Below are positions 1-11,937 of a DNA stretch of 64,000 bases, in pieces. The stretch is taken from NCBI GenBank assembly GCA_949987705.1, contig OX465281.1, positions 168,592,516 to 168,656,515 on the forward strand, in the 5' to 3' direction. The notes under the pieces were generated by a model. That model worked only from the letters and a program-made list of their open reading frames with translations. It made no database searches and was not told where the DNA came from. The translations under genes were made by a program, and so were the position numbers. This DNA is from Thereva unica. Lineage: Eukaryota; Arthropoda; Insecta; Diptera; Therevidae. Each line of letters opens with the position of its first letter. Within the stretch, counting starts at the first letter, position 1.

Positions 1-664
1 AATTAAGTGGAGTTGACGATAGCTGCAATTACAAAAAGATAATGTGCTCACTATTGTACTTAATACTTTCTGTCCCCTGTTATCAAAAATAAAAGATGTA
101 AGGTCATCATAATCGTAGTGGAATGAGTTGGATGTAGTGGCATGAGTTCTTATATGTATTTATGATGAAGAAATTAAAGAAAATAATTGAGGTATCGTAA
201 TCGATTTTTTTAGTAGAAGTTTACATATTACCCTGTATTTTTGTAACCCTATTAGATATTTTCATAAATAAGGCAGCAATCTACGCAGAATACTCCCGCC
301 TATCTAAAACTGTAAAAGTCAAGGTTTCAACCCACCCAACGTTCGGTGGGTAAAATCGAGATCGGATAACAATCATTTTTCTCGCCCCATCTTCACCACT
401 TTCAAGGAATATCATTTTTTCCCTGAATGCTTTGATTGGCGCGAATATATCACAAATCAGGTTCTTTTTTATTGGAGGTTCAAGCTCAAGCTATTCACGT
501 GTGTCACAATTATTGCTAAAGAGGCGAACCAACAGAAACTACCACCAATCCTTCTTCTCAGGAAGAAATAAATAAATTTAATTTCTATCTTTAAAGCGTT
601 GCAATATTACTTTTTCACAAGATATCGAGCTACACTATAATACAATTCAATCCAATTATCCAAT
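1..664. other. AT-rich stretch, nothing recognised
   Basis: No reading frame with a recognisable domain and no terminal repeat was seen. The 3' end of the minus-strand LINE fragment probably lies near 665-690, so this stretch is outside the first recognisable element. Confidence 0.5.
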
Positions 665-1047
665 TACGATACTTTAATCCTGCATGGAGCATAGAGCGGA
701 AACAGACAGCTCTCAGCTCTGATCATGATCTCCCAGCTGTTGAGGCCTCTGCTAATAAGGTTCTCTTTCATCTTGTTCTAGGTCTTCCGCCTCTACCGGT
801 TTTTCGCGGATTCCAGTCAAGGGCCTGTTTGGCTAGATTCTCGTTTTCGCATCGCAAGGTGTGGCCAATCCAATTCCATTTTCTTCTCCTGATTTGGACG
901 TCTATCCTTTCTTTGCCGGCACGGCGTCTTAGTTCTTCATTTGAAATTCTATCTTGCCAGCAGATTGATGAAAATTTGTAGGGCACTGTGATGAATTGGG
1001 CGACTTTCCATGTTTCGCAACGTAGAAAAGAACTGCCTTAACGTTGG
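665..1047 (-). pseudogene. LINE reverse transcriptase, C-terminal fragment
   Basis: Read on the minus strand, this encodes the C-terminal tail typical of LINE polymerases: an arginine-rich stretch followed by WIGHTLR, then QALDWNP and GRGGRPRT. That tail occurs in many insect LINE proteins. The fragment continues upstream, in the minus sense, at 3750-4157, where the preceding reverse transcriptase segment ends in FNSNV. The two halves were separated when the plus-strand LINE at 1048-3749 inserted. The remaining sequence has frameshifts and is not functional. The clade (RTE-like or Jockey-like) was not resolved from the sequence alone. Confidence 0.75.
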
Positions 1048-1187
1048 GGACCCGGACTCCAAAGTCGGACTCGTTCGTGACTCGTCGGGGAGGATGGCGG
1101 AGACGCTGGAGGAAACCAACAAGATCCTGATGGAAGTTCATTTTCCTGGCAGCTATCTCGGGTAAATCTTGGGCTATTCGTAACAGA

Positions 1188-3160
1188 ATGGCTACAAGGA
1201 TGAACCGAGAGGAGGCTAACGGGGTGGTGACAGAGGAAGGGGTGAGACGTACAATAGACACATTCTCTCCCTTCAAGACATCGGGGCGTGACGGAATATT
1301 CCCTGCGCTGCTTCAATGGGGCAAAGAAATCATTGCACCCAGGCTTAGGGGAATATTCGTAACCTGTCTAGCAACAGGATACATTCCGGCGGTGTGGAGG
1401 GAAACCAAAGTGGTATTTCTCCCTAAGCCAGGCAAGAAGGACTACACCGAGGCGAAGTCCTCCAGGCCGGTCAGTCTAACATCCTTTCTGTTGAAAACAA
1501 TGGAAAGAGTGGTGGCAGACCACCTGGAGAGTACTATGCTAAGGAGGCACCCTTTAAGTAGAAGCCAGCACGCTTACCAGGCTGGTAGATCTACAGAAAC
1601 GGCACTTCACCAATTGGTGCGAGTAGCCGAGGGGAACTGTATACCGGAGGCATAGCGATGGCCGTAATTATGGACATCAAAGGCGCCTTCGACAAGATAC
1701 AGTTCAACAAACTCAAAGACGCTCTGGTGAGGCGCGAGGTCAGCCCCATGATTGTAAGGTGGGTGGACAGCATGCTGAAAAACAGAGCGGTAAGGATTCA
1801 GACAGGAGATTCGTGGCTTCGAGGGAGGGTCAGCAAGGGATGCCCACAGGGCGGGGTCCTATCGCCCCTCCTGTGGAACATCACTGTGGACACTCTGCTC
1901 AGGCGGCTAGAGGTAATGGGCGTGCATACCGTTGGGTATGCAGATGATGTAGCGATTGTGGCACGTGGCAAGTTTATGAGCACTACGGCAGATATCATGA
2001 GGAATGCACTCCAAGTGGTTGAGCAGTGGTGTACGGAACAGGGCCTCACAATAAATGCCAATAAGACAGACGCGATAATCTTCACTAGGAAGATTAAAGA
2101 TCTGGATTTTCAGCCCCTCATGCTTTTTGGATCGAGGATCAAGGTGTTTGGGATGGTCAAGTATCTGGGTGTATACTTGGACTCGCGACTAACCTGGAAA
2201 TATCACGTTGAAGAGAAGATTAGGAAGGCGACAAGGGTGCTTCACCAGTGCAGAAGAGTATGTGGACTAAGGTGGGGTATCTCACCAAGATTAGCATACT
2301 GGACATATACCATGATGGTGAGACTCATCATAACTTATGCCTCGGTGGTCTGGTGGACTAAAGTCACACAGAAAACCGTCAAGAGGCATTTGGACAAGGT
2401 GCAAAGAATGGCCAGCGTAGGTATGAGCGGTGCTTTCCGCACCACACCCGCCGCGGCATTGGAGGCGCTGTTAGGTCTGCTGCCGTTAGATCTCCAGGTG
2501 ATGAAGACTGCGGCAGCCTCAGCGATTCGGATGAGACGGGATGCCGCATGGCAGACGTCAGGAGCCTTACATGGGCACATGAAGATTATGGATCGCATCA
2601 AAGGGATTAGGGAGCTCATGATGCCCATGGAAGGGATCACAAAAATGAGGGTGCCCGAAAGGTATCATAAAACCCTCATAGGGAACGGAACGCTCCCGGA
2701 AGGGAGGCCGGAAGACATATATATCTTCACGGACGGATCCATGATTGACGGCAGAGCAGGTGCGGGAGTCTTCTCAGAGGACTTAAATCTGACCTGCTCT
2801 CTGGCTTTGGGGAATTACACCTCAGTCTACCAGGCGGAAATGCTTGCTCTGGTGCACGCGCTGGATCACATAAATGAGGGTCAGGTGCAGGGAAGAAGTA
2901 TCCTTATAGCACTGGACAATCAGGCTGTGATTAAGCGCATGAATCAGACAGAGATTAATGCGTCTCTGGCGTTGGAATGTGTCCAAAAACTGAACAGGTG
3001 TGCGCAACAAAACAACGTGACGCTAGCTTGGGTTAGAAGAGGACATACAGGCATCGATGGGAACGAAAAGGCTGACAACCTGGCAAAACAGGGGTCAACC
3101 TCGGAATTCTGGGGACCGGAGCCATACTCTGCCACTGACATGCAAATTGCAAATAATTAA
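1188..3160 (+). pseudogene. LINE reverse transcriptase-RNase H (frameshifted)
   Basis: The reverse transcriptase is in two frames. Positions 1188-1655 carry the fingers region (SSRPVSLTSFLLKTMERVV, then QHAYQAGRSTETA). Positions 1658-3160 carry LDIKGAFDK-like motif A (IMDIKGAFDK), GCPQGGVLSPLLWN and the catalytic YADD, followed by an RNase H domain. RNase H residues are visible in IFTDGSMIDG, YQAEMLALVHAL, IALDNQAV and GNEKADNLAKQ. A retained RNase H domain and the GCPQGGVLSPLLWN block fit the I/LOA group. A single-base slip near 1640 separates the frames, and a stop at 3158-3160 cuts the chain before its cysteine-rich C-terminus. Confidence 0.85.
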
Positions 3161-3321
3161 TGCAAATAAATCTCTTAAATCTTTGTTTATGCTATCCATT
3201 TTGCACTTGTCACTTGCCACTTTACGTTTTCATTTAGGGCATCTGTCAAAATGCCGTAACTGAGCTCAGATTCGTTCAATTTTGTTATGGTACGGTACGG
3301 AATATTAGGTCCAGGCTTAAG
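3161..3321. other. Non-coding interruption inside LINE ORF2
   Basis: About 160 bp separate the RNase H end from the C-terminal zinc-knuckle region. The sequence has no coding similarity to either side. It may be a small insertion, but I found no clear TSD or terminal repeats. Confidence 0.4.
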
Positions 3322-3666
3322 ATGGTGCTTACGTTGCCGATTACCGCAGCCAGAAGAAAGATCCTGCATATGCAAAGGAGAACCCTCAGATGGCTGGTGG
3401 CACTGATTACAGGTCACGGATGTTTCAGGTATCACCTAAAAAGAATGGGAATTCTGGAGGATGACACCTGTCGGATGTGCCTGGAGGAACCTGAGACGGC
3501 CACACACATAATGTGTCACTGTCCGGCGGTGGCGAGAAAAAGGGCTGCCATAACTGGACTCCACTGGATGGAGGACATGAGGCAGACTCTCTTCAATCAG
3601 CTGCTTGCGATAACTAGGGGAGTCGAAGCAAGGGAGCAATGGGACAACCCACTGCAACCCCAATAA
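3322..3666 (+). pseudogene. LINE ORF2 C-terminal zinc-knuckle segment
   Basis: This is the conserved C-terminal tail of the same plus-strand LINE: RTLRWLVALITGHGCFRYHL followed by a CxxC...HxxxxC knuckle (CRMCLEEPETATHIMCHC). It normally forms one protein with the RT and RNase H domains upstream, but here it is separated by a stop and about 160 bp of non-coding sequence. The element's 3' end is about 80 bp downstream. Confidence 0.8.
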
Positions 3667-3749
3667 GATGACTCTAGGCAGAGGGACGAAAAGGGACCCG
3701 CAAATTGTGGTCTGATTCGGTATCCCTCGAAAATCTATATACATATATA

Positions 3750-4157
3750 TAACGTTGGAGTTGAACAGCCTCAATTTGGTGTTAGTTGAGGTCTTCGTTG
3801 ATCTGCGTTTTTTCCTTTATTTTTACGGAACTAAACCCTTCTTCTGCACCGCCATTGTCGTTGATCATACTACCAAGATAACAGAATTTTTTTCCAGTTC
3901 CACGTCACGATTATTCAGCACTGTCCGTTTCTTTTATCCGCAATTCTTTGGTTTTAGACGAATCAAGCCTTAAGCCTGCCAACTACTTTCTGTTGCCAAA
4001 TTGTTTAACATATTTTTGAGGTCTGTGGGGCAGAAAACAGATATCCGCGGAGTTAAGATCCTTAAGGCGCTTTGGCAGCCCCATAGAATGCCATCTATTC
4101 CACTATCTAGAGCGCTGACAAGGATGTTATTTATTACTATAAGTAGGCATCCTTGAC
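3750..4157 (-). pseudogene. LINE reverse transcriptase fragment (5' half of split copy)
   Basis: In the minus sense this begins with RQGCLL, the conserved block before the catalytic YxDD. Decayed polymerase sequence follows, through NTKLRLFNSNV, where the plus-strand LINE interrupted it. The C-terminal continuation is at 665-1047. Several frameshifts are present. Its 5' boundary abuts the inverted-repeat element that starts near 4152, so the rest of the LINE is missing here. Confidence 0.7.
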
Positions 4158-6115
4158 GTATCGCATGTTCCAAAAAACATATGGAACGAACAAAACCAAA
4201 GAATAAAAAATAATTATATAGATAAAAAAACTTTTTAATATAGCACGTTTTTATAACGAACTAAAAAGTATAAAATATATTGCCCCTAGCCCCATACAGA
4301 TTTAGAACCTCAAACATATTCCTAATACCATACAGATAACCCCGAAAATTTGTGATTGTGAATTTGTAATAGCTATAAAAATATTTGTAGGATTTTAAAC
4401 TAAAAAATGTGGGGAAAGAACTCTAAAATCTAGGCAACCTTCATTGTGACACACTTTTGCTGAGGCAACCTAATACTGTTGAATAAGGAATGAAATAACC
4501 TTTCATTTCATAAAAAAAAATTGATTAAATAACAGATGCGGGTATATTAACAACGCTTGCTTACCTGTTTTTACCCACAATTGGGCACGGTAGAAATCAG
4601 GCAGCCCCTATTTTTCCTCTTCTTTGTGTCATATTCTGTCAGTTAATTGTCGATTTTTATGATTAACAAATGAGTGAAGTTGGTCCAAAAAAGTTAATTA
4701 CAATTTCTTTCATTTAACACCTTCGGTACGCGATTTAGCTAGGCAACCCATGTATAAATCCCACATGGGTTGCCTAGCTAAATCGCGTACCGAAGGTACA
4801 TATATATTATCTAACATATAATAGTTGTCATCATCAAATAACAGATGAGGCTATATATTTCTATTACCGGATCTTGCACTATGAGTTAAATCGATAAATT
4901 TTGCTCCTAAAAAGTTGGTACGTATTCTTATTCTTCTTTAGCGTTAAATTGAGTATATTTTATTATCTCCATATATATTTTTGGCGGTTTTAGACCTAGA
5001 CTTCGCTAAAAAAATATGAGTACCTAATTTCACAAAATAATATCTGTAAACAAATCTAACCCTCAGCAACCCCTTCGCCAATGAAGTAAAAGTAATTAAT
5101 AGATTGTTTAAAGGGCATAGTATGAGAACTTTAGGTAGCCTATAATTTAATTGGAATAATTTTAACTATAATTACAAAAATTTATTAAAATCAACACAGA
5201 CGTTTATGAAATTATCGACAATTGACAAACAGACGAAATTACAGCGGCTCCAATTTTATTTATTAGACAGATTGATGAGAAATGAACTCTTAAGCTTTAT
5301 TGTAGCACCTTCTACTACAATACATATGGGAAATTTCGCCTAACCGTTCCGCCCTCGTAAACTGGGGTGTTTCTCGGATACCTATGTTTGTTTCTATCTC
5401 GAATTTTTTCTGAATGATAGATTTGGGCGAAAAAATTATGAATCTACAGTTTTTGGAGGTGGCGCCATCGAGGGGAATTTGCTACAGAAATATTGAAAAA
5501 TTGGCTTTTTTGAAATAGACTGAGAGTCATGCGAATTTTCAAAATTCCATAGCAAAAGCGCACATAATCCAATTTCAACGTTTGATAGCTCAAAATACTC
5601 CTTATAGTGCAAGATCCGGTATAAGAAATATATAGCCTCATCTGTTATTTGATGACGACAATTATTATATGATAGATGATATATACATTGGTAAAACGCA
5701 CATGGGTTGCCTAGCTAAATCGCGTACCGAAGGTGTTAAATAAAAGATATTGTGATTAACTTTTTTGGGCCAACTACCCTCATTTGTTAATCATAAAATT
5801 CGACCATTAACTGACAGAATATGACACAAAGAAGAGGAAAAATAGGGGTTGCCTGATTTCTACCGGGCCCGATTGTGGGGTTGCCAGGTATAAACAGGTA
5901 AGCAAGCGTAGATAATAGGCTCTCATCTGTTATTTAATCAATTTTTTTATAAAATGAAGGGTTATTTCATTCCCTATCCAGCAGTTTTGGGTTGCCTCAG
6001 CTCAAGTGTGGCACAACGAAGGTTGCCAAGATTTTAGAGTCCTTCTGTAAGATTTTTTTGTTCTTTGTTTTTGTTCGTTCCATATGGTTTTTTGAAACAG
6101 GCGATACATGACGGA
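4152..6115. mobile_element. Non-autonomous DNA element with long inverted arms
   Basis: Two arms of about 0.5 kb are inverted copies of each other: roughly 4415-4890 against 5598-6045. The outer tips match around the ATATGGAACGAACAAAA segment near 4180 and its complement near 6075. The arms are diverged and the left one carries extra sequence at about 4220-4410. No transposase is encoded, so this is a MITE-like or foldback-like element. Boundaries are good to about 10-20 bp. A fragment of the same family lies at 7135-7235. Confidence 0.7.
4719..4797. repeat. Perfect 35-bp hairpin inside left arm
   Basis: Positions 4719-4753 and 4763-4797 are exact reverse complements over 35 bp, with a 9-nt loop. 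The corresponding place in the right arm (about 5698-5737) has only one of the two half-sites, so the hairpin is an extra inverted duplication in the left arm. Confidence 0.95.
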
Positions 6116-7134
6116 CTAGTGACACAAAGGTGATTCTAGAGCAATTTTAATGTAGTCCCACAAGAATCGTGTTGAGTCAAACATTTCCGTATTAATAACT
6201 AAAGCTCGTGTATTATTTTACTAGCAAGGAAATGAAGTATGCGATACAGTATCGATTTCTTTTATAGAGAACCGCAGAGCTCACAGATAAGCAACCTATG
6301 TACTATTGACTATTCCATCTATAGCCGTGTCAAACAAACAGCAAGTTCTATTCGAAAATGTAGTGCAGAGAAGAATGAAAGAACTGTCAATGGGAACATA
6401 CGGTTGATTACTCTACTCACTTTCATCCAGTACTATCACGACAGAACACTGCTTTTTGTAATTGAACTGCATATGGCTTAATCTCTTATTGTGCTTACAG
6501 GTGACGTTAGCAGAAAGGACAAGGAATGACAAGGTATTCCCTCCTTACAGGCAAGAAAACTTATAAAAATATAGAAGTGGAAAGACGAAGGACCAGACAG
6601 CAGCGGGAACTTGAACTTTTCTCCTCTGTAAACCGTAGAATTTTCGCATTTTTTCCGCTCTTCTTCGATTTGTACGCGCACTAGCTATAGCAAAACTTCT
6701 ACATGGATGACTAACAGCATCGCTTGATTCCATATTTCTTACGGAAACAATGAAAATGCAACTCGAGCCTTAATTGATTAATTTCACAAAAGCGGAACTT
6801 CGTCAAAATGCGTCCTGAGGAATGTGATTGTTTTTTTGATAACTATTTAAAGTCAACGTGGTTCGTAGGTGATCCAATGCCCTTATATTCTAAAAAAAAA
6901 TTCAAAAAAAAAAAAAATAGAGCGATGAAGAAATGGAAATAGATTTTGAGATAGGCACTTCTGACGAGTCAGAGTTGGAATAAGTTTTTATATAGTTTGC
7001 ATTCCATAATTTTGTTGTTGTAGCTGTTAAATTAATGTGTAAATAAAAAAATCATTATTAATATTTAATCTAATTTGAATCTAGCATTTGATCAATACAG
7101 CGGCGCCCACACAATCGGAAAAAGAGTTCTTTCA
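6116..7134. other. No clear gene; possible decayed coding tail
   Basis: The stretch is AT-rich. Near 6800-6985 there is a short frame ending in an acidic tail (EIDFEIGTSDESELE then stop), which could be the end of a decayed gene or transposase. There is no domain evidence, and poly-A runs interrupt it. Confidence 0.3.
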
Positions 7135-7235
7135 GAAGAACTCTAAAATCTAGGCAACCTTCGTTGTGCCACACTTTTGCTGAGGCAACCTAATACTGTT
7201 GGATAGGGAATGAAATAACCTTTAATTTCATTTGC
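7135..7235 (+). repeat. Solo terminal fragment of the 4.15-6.1 kb element
   Basis: About 95 bp closely match 4417-4510 (starting GAACTCTAAAATCTAGGCAA), with a few substitutions. This shows that the inverted-arm element is a repeat family. Confidence 0.8.
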
Positions 7236-8909
7236 CCTTTACCAACTTCTTCCACGTTCAAAAATCTACAATTTAATTTCATACGCTTTGTTTTGCTTTT
7301 TGATCATGGGTACGGTCGAAAAGTCGTTCCCGGGCAATGCTCTTCATTACAACAAAATCATTGAAAAAAAGACAAAATAGGGATATTTTCAAGGAATGTG
7401 ACTTGAGAGGCAACGTCGCGACACTTGCACGCCCTCTGCCAACCCATACCCCACTTAAAAACCTACCATTGTATGCTAGAAAACTTGAATTTCGATGGTA
7501 GGTATCGTCAAAAACTAGGGGCGTGTGTTATCTGCATTCCAGAAAAACCATTGAAAAGGCAAAAAAAAACATGTACATTTTCAAAGATTCACAGATAGAA
7601 AACAGAAAGAGCGACATTCAAGCGAGTTGTGTCATGTTGTTCCATGTTCAAATACCTACATTTTGTGCTGCTATATGTACTAGCTAATTGAAAATTCGGT
7701 ATCTCTGATTTGGTCATGCTTAGAATTATTTCTTCTGAACTCTCCAAATAAAACTAACTTTCTAGAGCCAATCTTAAACAATCGGAAGTCATTTCATTCC
7801 CCATCATGTTTCCATATTCTATGCTCAAAAATCTACAATATGTATGACTACTTTTACAAATAATTTGGAGCGGAGAGGTCATTTCTGTGGCAATTTTTTT
7901 TCAGCTATATAGAGTGGATATTTAGTGATATTCATTTCAATTTTTTAACCCTTCTAACCTCCACCGGAAAAATACCTGACCTCAAAATTATTGTTCACGT
8001 GCGAAAATGACTTCCCTGGACCCAACCTATCGACTGATATCAGTTTCAGGATTGTCGCGACTCAAATACAATATACCTACCTCCCGATGCGGAACGGTTA
8101 CGCGAAATTACCCACATGCATCTATTTAGGAATTGGTCTCATCTCAACAGTGATTTTTCGTCGGAATCTTTTTTAAAATGCACCAGTGTTATCACATTAC
8201 TATTATTTCGTATAAAGCCATCAACGTATTTCTTTGATGTAAGTATTGATGTTCACCACAGTGTGTAATTCTATCATAATCACCTGTGTTCAACAGCTCC
8301 ACAACAAGGGTCTAAGAGGGGCTAAGTGGGCAACAATAACAGCCCTTCGCTCAATAATACGTTAAAAGCCACCAGTCGACAGATCCCAAGGGATCCATTT
8401 AGCTCAGGACATTTTTTGCTTTATTTACTTTCTTTCAGCAGAAGAAAATTAAACACCAAGGAACATTTTTTCAGCCTACACAATTTGTTGGTGCTTTCAT
8501 GCCGACATAAGAAACTCTCTCCAGCATCAGTCCAAGTAATTGTCACTATAGTCAAGAACTTTTTATTATTATTTTTATTCTATTGCTTTTTTTAAAACGA
8601 ATCCGCCCAAAGTGGAGATTTTCCACTCTTGTAGTTTTTGCCTGTCGGCTTCTGACAGAAGGATCTCAACCTGAAAACTGTAAAACGAGTGAAGGTAAAA
8701 CACTGTTAGAATATATATGTACTTTAATTTGCATACTGGTCGTGTTTTATTGCGATATTTTTTATTAACATGAAAAACACCAAAAATGACTTTTCTTGAT
8801 TTTCGTAACCACGCTGGAAAAAACAATCTTTTTTGTTACACACTAAGTAAGAAAAAAATATTTTATGACAAGAATCAGCAAATTGCTTCCAACCTCCTTA
8901 TTGCGACCA
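7236..8909. other. Unassigned AT-rich intergenic DNA
   Basis: I found no convincing reading frame, RNA gene or repeat boundary. The short open frames here have no domain signature. Confidence 0.5.
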
Positions 8910-9105
8910 TGCGGTATAAAATAAAAACTCCGGAGGTTATCAAAACCCTCTTTATTTCGTGACTTCAACTACAAGACTGATTAAAGGTTAAAACTATCGA
9001 TTTGGGGGAGGCTGATCTAGCGGTAACTTCTGAAGTATGAAGTTGATGTTGTTCTTGGGTACTTCCGATAGTAGGAAATTTAGTTGATCGTTTGCCGCTA
9101 CATCA
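8910..9105 (-). repeat. Putative 3' LTR and polypurine tract of Gypsy element
   Basis: In the minus sense, a purine run (AAGAGGGGGAG, plus positions about 9106-9116) is followed at once by TGATGTAGCGGC, a plausible LTR start. The LTR would end in ACCGCA near 8910, giving about 196 bp with TG...CA ends and an AATAAA near its middle. The second LTR is missing, so neither the length nor a TSD can be confirmed. Confidence 0.5.
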
Positions 9106-9344
9106 CTCCCCCTCTTATAAAAAGAAATAATGATGTAATAAAAGAGAGGAAGAAGATATAAAATATTATTACTATATAAATCTTTCTTAATAAGTCGTTA
9201 AAATTCTTAGCTGGCTAATTTATACTTCATTAATGGAGAAAAAAAAACATTTTAATTCAAGTTCCTAAATCTTACACATAGTTATCTTACATATGTGTTC
9301 TTAGTACAGGGTTGTTTAAATATTAAATTTTGAATATCATTTAG

Positions 9345-10446
9345 CTACAGTTTAAACATTACCTTAGGTTTGTTAATTGACCTTGTGTTTGGGGCTTGGC
9401 TGAAAGTGTCTGAATCAAAAATGTATGCGGGTTTGATGCGATCAATGTTAATAAATTCTTTTTTTCCATCGAGGCACACCTTCAACCCATTGTCCTTTCT
9501 CGAAACTACTTTATGTGGGCCCGTATAAGGTGGGTTTAAACTTCCTTTATATATCGCATCTTTTATAAATACATGAGTGCAATTTTCCAGATTTTGAGGG
9601 ACAAAGATTTTGTTCGGTTTTCTGATTCGTGAAGGTATAGGTCTAATGTTAATGATGTTGTCCTGAATTTTCCTGGCTATAGTACTTGTGATTTTAAGGT
9701 GGGGGGATGTCTGTTGTCCATAGAGCAATTGTGCCGGTGAAAAACCTATATCTTCGATTAGCGCGGAACGGATTCCTAACAGAATCCATGGTAAGTTGTT
9801 GTACCAATCTTTTGGCTGAGGGGACGCGCGGCTGTCGGTGAAATCTCTCTACCATTCCGTTGGACTGCGGGTGGTAGGTGGTGGTTCTAATTCGATGGCA
9901 TCCTAAAATCCCTGATAGCTCCTTGAACAAGGTGGATTCGAACTGAGTGCCTTGGTCTGTTGTCAAGGTTTGGCATATGCCAAAACGTGCAACCCAGTTG
10001 TGGAGGAAAGCGTTGCAAACGATTTTGCTTTCAATGTTTCTAATTAGTATGGCTTCGGCCCAACGTGAGAAACGGTCCTTAATCGTTAGCAAATATGTGT
10101 GTCCATTAGAAGGAGGAAGTGGGCCAACTATGTCCATGTGAATGTGTTGGAATCTTCCTGAGGGTACGTTAAATTTTCCTTGTGGAGCCGCCGTGTGCCG
10201 GATGACTTTTGCCTTCTGGCAGGGGATGCAGGATTTCGACCACATGTTTATCTCTTTGTTCATGTTTGGCCAAAAGTACTTCGAGGTAATAAGCTTGTTG
10301 GTACACCTAATACTCGGGTGTGAAAGGTTATGTACCGCATTGAATATGGTACGGCGGAGCCTTTCTGGTATGTAAGGCCGATCGGTGCCGGTTGTCGTCT
10401 CGCACCAGATATCCATATTATCGAGGGGTATGTGTATTTTCTTCAA
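9345..10446 (-). pseudogene. Gypsy integrase (frameshifted)
   Basis: This segment has an H2C2 zinc-binding start (HNLSHPSIRCTNKLI...CIPCQKAK) and then the DDE catalytic core: HMDIVGPLPPS, TTDQGTQFES and HPQSNGMVERFH. The C-terminal region is in a second frame (9345-9728) and contains TGPHKVVSRKDNGLKVCL. A frameshift at about 9700-9780 divides the protein. It would insert the cDNA into host DNA if intact. Confidence 0.85.
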
Positions 10447-10467
10447 AACGAATGATTGATTTTGTTC

Positions 10468-10962
10468 TCATTGCTGGTGAGGAGAGCTTGTAATTCCTCG
10501 TCGGTTTGTTGCTCTTGACTTAAGATCGCATGATCTATTTTTTTTGTTATTTTCAATAACGTCGATATGAGCTCTTGAAAGGTTGTCAGAGACTATGTTT
10601 TGGCAACCTTTGATAAATCTGATGTCATTAGTAAATTCTGAAATATATGACAAGTGGTTGGTTTGCCGAGGAGATTTATCTGTTTTTGATGTTATAGCAG
10701 TTGTGAGGGGCTTATGATCTGTGTGTACACAGAAGTCCTTGCCCTCGAGGAAATATCTATAGTGTTTAATAGTTAGGTAAAGAGCTAGTAATTCGCGGTC
10801 AAAGGCGGAATATCTTTTTTCGGCTGGTTGTAGCCTGCGGGAAAAGAAACTAAGTGGCTCCCAGTGGTTGCCGTTAGACTGCTGGATGACACCTCCCACT
10901 GCGTCCCTGGATGCGTCTACCCATACGCTTAGTTTAGCGGTCGGGTTCGGATGTGCGAGCAA
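10468..10962 (-). pseudogene. Gypsy RNase H domain
   Basis: Recognised by SVWVDASRDAVGGVIQQ, SRRLQPAEKRYSAFDRELLAL, HYRYFLEGKDFCVHTDHKPL and a SDNLSRA ending. This is the Ty3/Gypsy-type RNase H that removes RNA from the RNA-DNA hybrid. It follows the RT thumb region (about 10963-11118) and precedes the integrase, from which it is separated by a stop. Confidence 0.85.
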
Positions 10963-11118
10963 GGTGCAATTTTGCAGTTTGGTTTTTAGCTCGTTAAAAG
11001 CTTCTTCGTGGTTTTGTTTCCATTCGATTATATTTGATTTCTTTTTGTTTGAATTCGTATGTTTAATGAGGTCATATAATGGTTCGGCAATTGCCGAGAA
11101 TCGCGGAATAAAACGATG

Positions 11119-11565
11119 TTAGAAGTGGGCCATCCCTAAAAAACGTTGCAGATTCTTTATTACGTGAGGCCGTTGATAATCGATCAATGCTTTTATTTTA
11201 TCTTGGGAAGGTAATATACCTTTCGTGGTGATGGTGTGTATAATCAAGCTCCGTTTGGCCGAGGAGGCATTTTTCCGGGTTGATGTTAATGCCTTGTTCC
11301 TGTAGCCTCTTAAAAACAAGGCGTAAATGCTCTTTGTGTTCGGCGGGCGATTTACTACCGATAAGTATGTCGTCAATATAACAAAAAACAAAGTCAAGAC
11401 CTGCCAATACCTCATTAATGAAACGCTGGAAGGTTTGAGCACCGTTTTTAACGCCAAATGGCATCCTCAAAAATTCAAATAGCCCGAAGGGGGTTATTAC
11501 GGCTGTCTTATAAATATCCTCCGGGGCTACCGGTATTTGGTGGTAGGCTCGAACAAGGTCGATTT
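11119..11565 (-). pseudogene. Gypsy reverse transcriptase fragment
   Basis: Minus-strand frames give [43 protein letters not shown] and the catalytic FCYIDDILI, followed by a thumb region including FLGMAHF. Two overlapping frames (11198-11470 and 11119-11457) show a frameshift in the middle. Everything N-terminal of the first catalytic block is gone. Confidence 0.85.
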
Positions 11566-11570
11566 TTGAA

Positions 11571-11937
11571 CTATGTGGCCTATGAATCTAGAATCTGGCT
11601 CTCGTACAACTACCATATGAGATTCTTTTATTTTCCGCGTATGCAGCTTGTTGTTTATAATTTCACTAACTAACGTTTTATCTTTCCTCGAATCAAACGA
11701 AAATGCAAACTAGTAGGGATGTGGGTTCGACCCGTTCGGTCCACATGATCAACTTCCCAGTATGATGGATGTTGAATATTATGATTGGATATTTTAATAA
11801 TAAATGAACAATAGGCAATATTGTTTATCAATATTTTCGCTAATGTCAAACTAAATGTGCGCACTTACATGATTAGGATGACGAAAATGTATATAAAATT
11901 GATGTGTTAATGTTTTTCGGCATGTAATGCAGATAAC
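11571..11937. other. No recognised feature
   Basis: This is sequence between the truncated Gypsy element and the minisatellite. No gene or repeat boundary was seen. Confidence 0.4.

Larger units (their letters stand above)
1048..3749 (+). mobile_element. LOA/I-like non-LTR retrotransposon, 5'-truncated
   Basis: This is a 2.7-kb LINE copy inserted into an older minus-strand LINE. The 9-bp TSD TAACGTTGG is at 1039-1047 and 3750-3758. The element starts abruptly inside its ORF2: the first coding residues lie just before the RT domain and include an HFPGS motif, as in other LINE pol proteins. It ends in a short TA-rich tail. Removing it brings the two halves of the host LINE together in frame at FNSNV followed by KAVLFY. 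Truncation at the 5' end is the usual outcome of target-primed reverse transcription. Confidence 0.85.
8910..11570 (-). mobile_element. Gypsy LTR retrotransposon, CsRn1-like, 5'-truncated
   Basis: The order on the minus strand is RT, RNase H, integrase, polypurine tract, 3' LTR, which is the Gypsy/Ty3 order. The 5' LTR, gag, protease and N-terminal RT are absent. The LEFLRMPFG and YIDD motifs and the RNase H/integrase style resemble the CsRn1 clade of animal Gypsy elements, though this is a judgement from motifs only. Frameshifts show it is dead. Confidence 0.8.

Noticed and set aside
6800..6985. Acidic-tailed coding remnant
   Set aside because: Too short, interrupted by poly-A runs and without any domain, so only mentioned as a possibility.
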